Made by a program: the position numbers and the translations under genes
Origin: CAZKCI01 sp964584165
Lineage (GTDB): Bacteria; Auribacterota; Erginobacteria; Erginobacterales; CAZKCI01
Assembly: GCA_964584165.1 (NCBI GenBank)
Contig: CAZOYW010000010.1
Location: 1 to 64,000, forward strand
Direction of reading: 5' to 3'
Length of the DNA: 64,000 nucleotides
In this document: piece after piece, positions 58,304 to 64,000 of the stretch
How the letters are laid out: each line of letters opens with the position of its first letter
Numbering within the stretch: position 1 is the first letter of the stretch
Notes under the pieces: model-generated
Seen by the model: the letters and a program-made list of their open reading frames with translations, nothing else
Databases searched by the model: none
Told to the model about the DNA's origin: nothing

Positions 58304-58585
58304 TTTAACCGCGAATCTCGCGCTTGCGCGCCGAAGCGCTACAGCGCGCAGGCGCGAATCCGCGCGAATGAGCCGGGGCGCTCTGCGCTACTTGTCCTCC
58401 GTAGCTTCAGCGAAGGAGGATGCGCCATGCCCCCTACGCGCATTCCAGGAATTGCCGCGTGCAACGTGCTCTATGCCACGTGTAACGTGTGACGTGCAAC
58501 GTGAAACGTGTTACATGTAACGTGTAACGGCTCCGCGGGTTGGTTCTCGTCCGATCCGTCGGATCCGACAGATCCGTCCGATGGC
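58304..58585. repeat. long intergenic repeat block, right copy
   Basis: Gap of 326 bases without a gene. It repeats, in the same order, the phrases of 55740-56075: aaccgcgaatctcgcgcttg, GCGCTACAGCGCGC, the 83-base identical stretch (58388-58470), ACGTGTAACGTG words and GATCCGTC words. Confidence 0.9.
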
Positions 58586-58596
58586 GTCTCGCCGCC

Positions 58597-58624
58597 GGCG
58601 CGGAGATGAACCTCCGCGCCTAGG
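58597..58624. repeat. GCGCGGAG-ATGAAC-CTCCGCGC palindromic element
   Basis: Short palindrome overlapping the stop of the minus-strand glycosyltransferase. A sister element CGCGGACAT-GA-ATGTCCGCGCCTAC lies at about 63395-63418 beside the last gene. Confidence 0.7.
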
Positions 58625-60299
58625 GAAGAAGGTCCGCTTCCGCTCTCCGGCGGTTGCTTTTCAGCAGGGTTATCCTCTCTCCCCCCAGCCATTCCTCCCC
58701 CGCGGTGGCGTAGTTCTCCCCGATGTATCCCCGAACCTCCGGCGCGAACGAATACCAGGATTGGTCGCGGATGATCGCCGCGGGGCGGTTCGTTTCGAGC
58801 GCCCGGAGGAGGCCGGGTCCCGTCCCCTCGGCCGGGAGTATCAGGAGGATCTCGGGGTGGAGGAAACCGTGGTAATACGCCGGGAGGCGGAAGACCCCGA
58901 GCCCCGTCCAGCCGTCGAGGACGCGGTCGTCCGGGCCGGAGAGGGCATGGACTTTCCGCAAGGAGCGGAGGAAGGGACCGTTGCCGAAGGAGCGGTATTC
59001 GATCATGACGGCGAAGGCTCGGGGGACGGAGGCGGCGAGAAGGCAGACCGCGACGAGGGGAACGGAGAACCGACCGGGGCGCCGGGAGGCGATGCACCAA
59101 GCCGCGGCCCCCGCCCCGAGCGCGACGATCGCCCAGAGGGGTGCGTTCTCCAGCCGGATCGGGTAGCGGTAGCCGGAGAAGAAGACCAGATATCCCTGGA
59201 GGAGGGCGGGGAGGGAGAGCAGAGATCCGGCGAGGAAGCGGTCCCGCCCGGAGAGGGAAGGGAGGCGGGAGAGGAAGCGGATGAGGGCAGTCGCCGCGAG
59301 AACGACGGCGAAGGGGATGAGCATGGCGTAATACTGGGCGTAGACGACCGGGCTGATCAGGGCCCCCAGGGCGCCTCCGATCAGGGCGCCGGCGGGGAGG
59401 AGGAAGCGCCTGTCCCCGCCCGCTTCGCGGAAAGCGAGGAAGGTCCCCGCCCCGGCCCAGACAATGAGGAGGGGGTCGAAGAGGGCGACGGGCGAGAGGA
59501 AGAGGAGGGGCGAGAAGGTATGCTTCCAGGAGAGGTGGAGGAGGTAGTTCTCCCGGACGAGCTGGCTTAAGACTCCGAGCTTGAGGAAATAGAGGTGGTA
59601 GGCGAGGAGGGGGACGAGAAAAGCCCCGCCCGCCGCCCCGTAGTTGATCCATTTAGTCCATGCCGTCCATCTAGTCCCTTCCCCGCCCTTGGCCCGGAGA
59701 AATAGCGCCCCCGTCGCCAGTCCCAGGATCGGGAAGACCGCCTTCTGCGTGGAAAGGAAGGCCAGGGAGAAGGCGAGCCCCGCCCCGGCCCAGCCCGCGG
59801 CCCCCTGTCCGCCCCGGCCGAGCAGGCAGAGGAGCCCCAGGAGGAGGAAGAGCGTCGCCGGGACGTCCGGCCTGACCTCCAGCGTCTTGGAAAGGAAGAC
59901 AAAGTCGAGGGAGAGCCAGGCCGCGGCGAGGAGAGCGGCCCCGGGAGGGCCGAGGACCCGCGCGGACCGCCCCGCGGCGAGGAGGATGAGCGCGGAGAGG
60001 CCGAACATGATGACGCGCGCGGAGAAGATGGTCTCCGCGCCGGGGGAGGGAAGGAGGAGGGGGAGGAGGAGGTAGTGGAAGAGGTGGCTGTGGTGCTCGA
60101 AGAAGTCCCGGTGGGGGACGAGCCCGCGGGAGACGAGGAAGGAGGCTTGCAGGTGCTCGAGCTCGTCGGGGTCGAAGAAGCGGACGGCGAGGAGCTCCGC
60201 GCGGAGGGCGAAGGCGGCGAGGATCAGGGTCAGAAAGGCCGCCGCGATGATGTTCCATCTCCGGCCGGGGAACGTTTGGGGAACAGGGGGGGCATTCAT
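58620..60299 (-). CDS. GT39/ArnT-type membrane glycosyltransferase
   Basis: A 559-residue polytopic protein of the dolichyl-phosphate-mannose or undecaprenyl-sugar dependent GT-C class. The first loop has the catalytic acidic motif FFDPDELEHLQASF with HHSHLFHYLLLPLLL, then ten or more membrane spans and a soluble C-terminal part with RPAAIIRDQSWYSF. Around residue 210 the sequence RWTAWTKWINYG is encoded by ATGGAC-type word repeat (about 59645-59680), which is unusual inside a gene. Substrate unknown; likely glycan addition to lipid or protein outside the cytoplasm. Confidence 0.8.
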   Translation of the reverse strand: MNAPPVPQTFPGRRWNIIAAAFLTLILAAFALRAELLAVRFFDPDELEHLQASFLVSRGLVPHRDFFEHHSHLFHYLLLPLLLPSPGAETIFSARVIMFGLSALILLAAGRSARVLGPPGAALLAAAWLSLDFVFLSKTLEVRPDVPATLFLLLGLLCLLGRGGQGAAGWAGAGLAFSLAFLSTQKAVFPILGLATGALFLRAKGGEGTRWTAWTKWINYGAAGGAFLVPLLAYHLYFLKLGVLSQLVRENYLLHLSWKHTFSPLLFLSPVALFDPLLIVWAGAGTFLAFREAGGDRRFLLPAGALIGGALGALISPVVYAQYYAMLIPFAVVLAATALIRFLSRLPSLSGRDRFLAGSLLSLPALLQGYLVFFSGYRYPIRLENAPLWAIVALGAGAAAWCIASRRPGRFSVPLVAVCLLAASVPRAFAVMIEYRSFGNGPFLRSLRKVHALSGPDDRVLDGWTGLGVFRLPAYYHGFLHPEILLILPAEGTGPGLLRALETNRPAAIIRDQSWYSFAPEVRGYIGENYATAGEEWLGGERITLLKSNRRRAEADLLP

Positions 60300-60307
60300 A
60301 GGAGTTC

Positions 60308-60358
60308 GTCATTGCGAGCCCGATAGGATCGGAACGATCCTATCGGGCTCGCAATGAC
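60308..60358. repeat. perfect palindrome, 24-bp arms, between divergent glycosyltransferase genes
   Basis: Arms 60308-60331 and 60335-60358 match exactly around loop GAA. It lies a few bases upstream of the minus-strand gene start (60299). Confidence 0.92.
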
Positions 60359-60473
60359 ACGCTTTCGCAATATATCCGCGTGGCACCACGCTAGCGTCAG
60401 ACAAGTCCCCACCGCCGGCTCAGTATATCAGGGCGCGGGGATTTCTGTTATCCTGTCGCGGGAAGGACGCCTT

Positions 60474-62009
60474 ATGCCGATCTCCCGCCAGGCCATCCCG
60501 CGCATCCTGCTCGTTTTCCTCGTCCTCGCCAACCTGGTTTTCTCCGCCCACCTCCTGCGCTCCCGGGGGAGCGGTTTCTTCGCCCCCCACGGGGACGAGG
60601 TGTCGCGGGCCGCGATCGGCTACGCCATCCGCCACGGCGGCGGCTTCCCCGAGGGGTCCATCTTCCTCGCCTGGAGACTCCTCCCCGGCCCCTTCCCCCA
60701 CAAGGTCTGGCCGCCCCTGCAGTTCTACCTGATCGCCGGCGTCTATTACCTCACCGGCGATCTCCTCTTCTCCCCTTTCCTGGTCAACAGTCTCTTCGCC
60801 TCCGCCATACTCGTCGTCCTCTACGCCCTGCTTCGCCGCGCCGCGCCCCGCGATCCCTGGCTGGCCCTGGGGGGAGCGGCCGTCTACGCCGCCCTCCCCG
60901 CGATCAAAGCCGTGGACATCTCCGGCCTCGACCAGACGATCGTGAACTTCTTCATTCTCGCCGGCGTCTTCTTCTGGGCGAAGGCATCCGAGGAGGAACT
61001 GAATTCCAGCCTGTGGGCGGCCTCCGTCGCCTTCCTTTTCGCCAGCGCGACCCGCTTCGAAGGCTGGTTCGGGGCCGGGATCTTCGAGTGCTGGGTCATC
61101 TGGAGGTTCGTCTTCCCCCTGCCCTCCCTCCCGCGCCGGCGCCTCGTCGCCCCCCTGATCATCCCGCTGCTCTTCATCGCCCTCTGGTCGTCCTGGCAGT
61201 TCGCCCATTTTGGACGTCTCGAATACTACGCCTATCATCGCTCGGAGGCCCTCCTGGGACGGGACAAGATCTACCTCGAGCGGAGCCCGGTCGAGAAGGC
61301 GCTCGTTTTCCCCCGTCTGCTGGCGCAAGCATCCCCCGCCGTCGCGGCCTTCGCCCTGGCCGGGCTCCTCCTCTTCCGCCGCCTCTCCCCCGCCGCCCGC
61401 CTCGCCGCCGCCTTCGCTTTCGCCGAGTTGCTCATCCTCGAAGCGAGCGTCTTCTCGGTGGGTGTCCCCCACGGCGCTCCCCGCTTGATCGCCACCGATC
61501 TTTTGCTCTTCCTCCCCGTGGCCGTGGCCGGACTGGAGGCCCTCCTCGGCCTCTTCGCGGGCGGGAGAGGAAGGGTTTTCGCCGCTCCGCTCTGCCTCGT
61601 TTTCGCCGCCGCCTCCGTCCTGCGCGCGCCCGCGGCCCTTCGCAACGGCATCCCGGGCGAGATCTTCCGGATCGGACGATTCCTGGAGGCCTCCCGCGCA
61701 AACGGGACGATCGGGGAGGAGAGGCGCGTCTACGTGGAATACACGGGGACGGTGGCGGAGAGGAAATGGGACACCCAGGCGATATCTCTCTTCGTGCCGG
61801 CTTGCGCTGTCACCAGCCCCCCCTTCTCCTGGAAGGGGGCGGGCGAACGGATCGCCGCCCGAATCGAGGACGACCGGATCGCGTTGGCCGTGGTCTGGTC
61901 GGAGGGGGCGCGCCAACGCCTCCCCGAGTTCATGCGCGAGCTATTCACGGCCGGACCATATACGGTCTACGGCGAGAAGGTTACTAAAGGTTGCGAGAAG
62001 GGTTACTAA
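60474..62009 (+). CDS. GT39-like membrane glycosyltransferase
   Basis: A 511-residue polytopic protein resembling the divergently transcribed neighbour in class but not closely in sequence. The first loop has FFAPHGDEVSRAAIGYAIRH with the acidic motif, then KVWPPLQFYLIAGVYYLTGD, several spans, and a short C-terminal soluble part (IAARIEDDRIALAVVWSEGA). GGAAGGA precedes ATG 60474; earlier starts run into unique intergenic sequence. The final codons are built from GTTAC words (61978-62009), so the last residues GEKVTKGCEKGY may be repeat-derived. Confidence 0.78.
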   Translation: MPISRQAIPRILLVFLVLANLVFSAHLLRSRGSGFFAPHGDEVSRAAIGYAIRHGGGFPEGSIFLAWRLLPGPFPHKVWPPLQFYLIAGVYYLTGDLLFSPFLVNSLFASAILVVLYALLRRAAPRDPWLALGGAAVYAALPAIKAVDISGLDQTIVNFFILAGVFFWAKASEEELNSSLWAASVAFLFASATRFEGWFGAGIFECWVIWRFVFPLPSLPRRRLVAPLIIPLLFIALWSSWQFAHFGRLEYYAYHRSEALLGRDKIYLERSPVEKALVFPRLLAQASPAVAAFALAGLLLFRRLSPAARLAAAFAFAELLILEASVFSVGVPHGAPRLIATDLLLFLPVAVAGLEALLGLFAGGRGRVFAAPLCLVFAAASVLRAPAALRNGIPGEIFRIGRFLEASRANGTIGEERRVYVEYTGTVAERKWDTQAISLFVPACAVTSPPFSWKGAGERIAARIEDDRIALAVVWSEGARQRLPEFMRELFTAGPYTVYGEKVTKGCEKGY

Positions 62010-62030
62010 AAGTTACGAAAGGTTGCCTGC
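61978..62030 (+). repeat. GGTTACTAAAG word array, partly coding
   Basis: aaggttactaaaggttgcga and related units overlap the last codons and the stop of the glycosyltransferase gene and continue for about 20 bases beyond it. Confidence 0.7.
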
Positions 62031-62049
62031 CGCTGATCGATAGCGGGAT

Positions 62050-62082
62050 TGTGGGAGGGCCGTCCTCGGCCCGATCCATGCC
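62050..62082 (-). repeat. dispersed GGCGAGACGCC-type element, reverse orientation
   Basis: The minus strand reads GGCATGGATCGGGCCGAGG and ends CCCTCCCACA, matching 28007-28038 at most positions. It lies in the leader of the SGNH hydrolase gene. Confidence 0.7.
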
Positions 62083-62153
62083 GGCTTGGATCGCGACCCC
62101 GACAAACAGCGATCGGGGCAGGCAGGAATGTCGCTTCTACAGGATTGACGCGG

Positions 62154-63347
62154 ATGAGGCATCGGATTGTCACCGTCGTCCGAGGCGCGCTGATCGTCGC
62201 CGCGACCGTCCTCCTGGCGGAGGGCTTGGCTAGTATCATTCTTCTCATCTCCGCCCTCCGTCCCTCCGCTCCGGCTCTCGCCGAGCGGCGGCACACCCGC
62301 TACGACGCCGAAATCGGCTGGGTTGCCATTCCGAATCTCCATGTCCCCGACATGTACGGTCCCGGCCTCTCCTTGCGGACCGACGAAAATGGCGCCCGCG
62401 CTGATTCTTCTTCTCCGTCCGCGGGAGGCAATAAGGATAATGCCTCAAGTTATGCGGGGGGATATGCTGACGGCCTGCCCGGGCGCGTTGTAGGCCGCTT
62501 CTGGGAAGCGGCGTTTATTTCGCCCGCTCGCAGAGCGGGCCTACAGCCCGGCGCAACTGAGGTCTTACGGAAGCGGATCGTCTGCTCCGGCGATTCCTTC
62601 ACACTGGGTTTCGGTGTCGGCGACGGACAAGCCTGGGCGGCCTTGCTCTCCCGCGGGGGGCGGGATACGGTCAACCTGGGGCAGGGGGGGTACGATCTCG
62701 GCCAATCCTACCTCTGGTTCCGGCGGGCGGGGGAAGGCAGAACCTACGACGTCCACCTCCTGGCCCTGACCCCGCCGCTCCTGGAGCGGATGCACTCGAC
62801 CGCCTTCCTCGGCTATGGCAAGCCGCTTCTGCGGGCGCGCTCGGGCTCCCTCGTCGTCGGCAATCAGCCGGTCCCCCGCCGTCCTTTTTACCTGCCCTGG
62901 CTGGGCGAAAACCGCGGCGCCCTCGAGGGCTTGCGCTTGGCCACCCTGATCGGGAAATTGCGCCGTTCCGATCCGCCGGGAAGCGAATCCCTCCTGAGCG
63001 AAGAGGAAGCCGAGCGGGCGGCGTCACTCGTCTTCCGGGACCTGTCGGAGCGGGCGCGGAAGCAGGGGGGAAGGCTGGTCGTGGCTTATCTGCCCCTCCG
63101 GGAAGCCTGCGATCTGCCGTCTCCGGAACGCAGGCATCGTTTCGCGCGGGAGGAGGCGCGGCGCCAGGGGCTGGTCTTCTGGGACCTGGTGGAGGAGATG
63201 AAAATGCTCCCCCGGGAGAGGATCGCGGATCTCTTTATCCCGGAAGGGGAGGTCGCCTATCCCTGCGCCGCCGGCCACTACTCGGCCGCCGGCAACGCCT
63301 GGGTGGCGGAGGTCATCGGGGGGAAGCTAACGGATCTCGGCTACTGA
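62154..63347 (+). CDS. SGNH/GDSL-type hydrolase with membrane anchor and repeat-derived insert
   Basis: A 397-residue protein with one N-terminal membrane segment (about 7-34). Block I is RIVCSGDSFTLGFGV (Ser148 nucleophile), VNLGQGGYDLGQSY supplies block II, and CAAGHYSAAGN near the end has the catalytic His. The relatives usually run straight from a RTDENGAR motif into RIVxxGDSFT; here about 55 residues (83-137) intervene, encoded by a cruciform repeat at 62489-62545. This family includes periplasmic acyl-esterases acting on exported glycans, consistent with the glycosyltransferases beside it. Confidence 0.8.
   Translation: MRHRIVTVVRGALIVAATVLLAEGLASIILLISALRPSAPALAERRHTRYDAEIGWVAIPNLHVPDMYGPGLSLRTDENGARADSSSPSAGGNKDNASSYAGGYADGLPGRVVGRFWEAAFISPARRAGLQPGATEVLRKRIVCSGDSFTLGFGVGDGQAWAALLSRGGRDTVNLGQGGYDLGQSYLWFRRAGEGRTYDVHLLALTPPLLERMHSTAFLGYGKPLLRARSGSLVVGNQPVPRRPFYLPWLGENRGALEGLRLATLIGKLRRSDPPGSESLLSEEEAERAASLVFRDLSERARKQGGRLVVAYLPLREACDLPSPERRHRFAREEARRQGLVFWDLVEEMKMLPRERIADLFIPEGEVAYPCAAGHYSAAGNAWVAEVIGGKLTDLGY
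62489..62545. repeat. cruciform repeat inside the SGNH hydrolase gene
   Basis: Outer arms TGTAGGCC (62489-62496) and GGCCTACA (62538-62545) enclose two small hairpins, CCGCTTC-TGG-GAAGCGG (62495-62511) and GCCCGCTC-GCA-GAGCGGGC, each with a three-base loop. The element is read through in frame. Confidence 0.85.
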
Positions 63348-63441
63348 CGGCCCGTCGGCCCGGCTTTGTTAACCGCGAATTCACGCGAATAAAGCGCGGA
63401 CATGAATGTCCGCGCCTACGGAAGTCGGAAAGGTCCCAGCC

Positions 63442-64000
63442 TCACTCCCGGATCATCTTCGTCGGGAGCTGGTTCCGCACGCCGATCCCGATCGTCGAGT
63501 GGCCGCCCTTCCAGTGGATCCCTCCGATCGGGGGAGAGTCCCAGTACATCGCCCGCTCCACCACGATCGGGATCCGGTCCTCGGTCTCGGCCACCTTGGA
63601 GGAGATCGAGGCGGAGGTGAGGACGTCGTTGACCCTGAGCGTGTAACGCGTGTGGGGCGGGATCGCCCGGCGGACGTCGGTCTGGACGCCGAATTCGCCC
63701 ATGAAGGTGATCTTGACCTGGGCGGTGTCGGTCTGGTTGGGGTTCTCGATCAGGAGATACTCGTCGAAGATGGTGGTCGCCCCCTCCGGGAGGAACCAGA
63801 GCGGGGCGGGATGGATCAGCCCGATCGTCCCGTGTCCGCCCGCCCAGTGGTAGCCCGCCGCGTCCCAGTAGGTCGCGTGCTCGACGAAGATGGGGACGGC
63901 GTTGCGCGACTCCACCTCGGCGGAGAAGCCCCGGACCGAGCCCAGGATGAAGTTGGTCCAGATGGTGTAGCGGGAATGGGGCGGGACCACGTGGTCGTGG
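63442..64000 (-). CDS. DUF5719-like repeat protein, 5' end beyond the window
   Basis: The reading frame is open to the window edge, so the start is missing; about 185 residues are visible. They contain the repeating pattern of this extracellular family: IPPHTRYTLRVNDVL, VPIFVEHATYWDAAGYHWAG, GGHGTIG, LWFLPEGATTIFDEYLLIENPN, and again RIPIVVERAMYWD with GGHSTIG. Each module of about 100 residues pairs a W(F)xPEGxT strand with an ERAMYW strand. Such proteins are secreted or surface-linked; function unknown. The gene ends 95 bases after the SGNH gene in convergent orientation. Confidence 0.8.
   Translation of the reverse strand, partial: HDHVVPPHSRYTIWTNFILGSVRGFSAEVESRNAVPIFVEHATYWDAAGYHWAGGHGTIGLIHPAPLWFLPEGATTIFDEYLLIENPNQTDTAQVKITFMGEFGVQTDVRRAIPPHTRYTLRVNDVLTSASISSKVAETEDRIPIVVERAMYWDSPPIGGIHWKGGHSTIGIGVRNQLPTKMIRE

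Overview
The window is visibly GC-rich and densely coded. It reads as a chromosomal core-gene segment of a Gram-negative bacterium. BamD-like and LptE-like outer-membrane assembly proteins, a beta-barrel protein and MurJ point to a diderm envelope. LL-diaminopimelate aminotransferase (DapL), a CooC-type nickel ATPase beside a MetE-like methyltransferase, and an ADP-forming acetyl-CoA synthetase pair suggest an anaerobe from an uncultivated lineage. A PVC/Omnitrophota-type affiliation is plausible but is only an inference. I saw no rRNA, tRNA, CRISPR array or complete insertion sequence.

Layout. 0-8.7 kb: phospholipid synthesis (pgsA-pgpA), envelope assembly (bamD-like, lptE), holA, rpsT, murJ, a uridine-kinase-like ATPase and an exported protein of unknown function. 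8.8-13.1 kb: ADP-forming acyl-CoA synthetase subunits, a tiny membrane protein, a MetE/UROD-fold methyltransferase and cooC. 13.1-18.5 kb: a DNA-transaction cluster of family-4 uracil-DNA glycosylase, PriA, an unusual single-chain primase of archaeo-eukaryotic type, and a DEDD exonuclease. 18.6-20.2 kb: mntP, rplM-rpsI. 20.4-28.1 kb: arginine genes argC-J-B-D-G-H, with no argF. 28.1-33.4 kb: lysine/diaminopimelate genes lysA-dapF-dapA-dapB-dapL. 33.4-35.8 kb: folK-panB-panC. 35.9-41.3 kb: mixed genes (zinc ribbon, beta-barrel, two PLD-like proteins, a metallo-beta-lactamase-fold protein, mazG, budA). 41.7-50.9 kb: the nusA-infB-rbfA-nrnA-truB-ribF-rpsO-pnp translation/RNA block, in which infB is frameshifted and lacks its P-loop. 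51.1-55.7 kb: ftsK, a RodZ-like gene, rimO. 56.1-64 kb: surface or accessory genes (beta-propeller/FG-GAP-like repeat protein, two GT39-type membrane glycosyltransferases, an SGNH hydrolase, and a DUF5719-like repeat protein cut by the window end).

The most striking non-coding feature is the space between genes. Almost every gap holds one of two structures. One is a perfect palindrome with arms of 8-28 bp and a three-base loop, often touching a stop or start codon. The other is an array of short word-like units (GTTACG, ATGGAC, TGATCAC, CGCGAATC and others) whose forward copies are followed by reverse-complement copies, so the whole gap can fold back on itself. Members of these repeats also enter coding sequence: the end of argH, the end of rimO, the starts of lysA and folK, an insert in the SGNH hydrolase and a WTxWTxW stretch in a glycosyltransferase. 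The most interesting protein is the primase at 16293-17753, which appears to join a PriS-like catalytic domain to a PriL-like four-cysteine domain.
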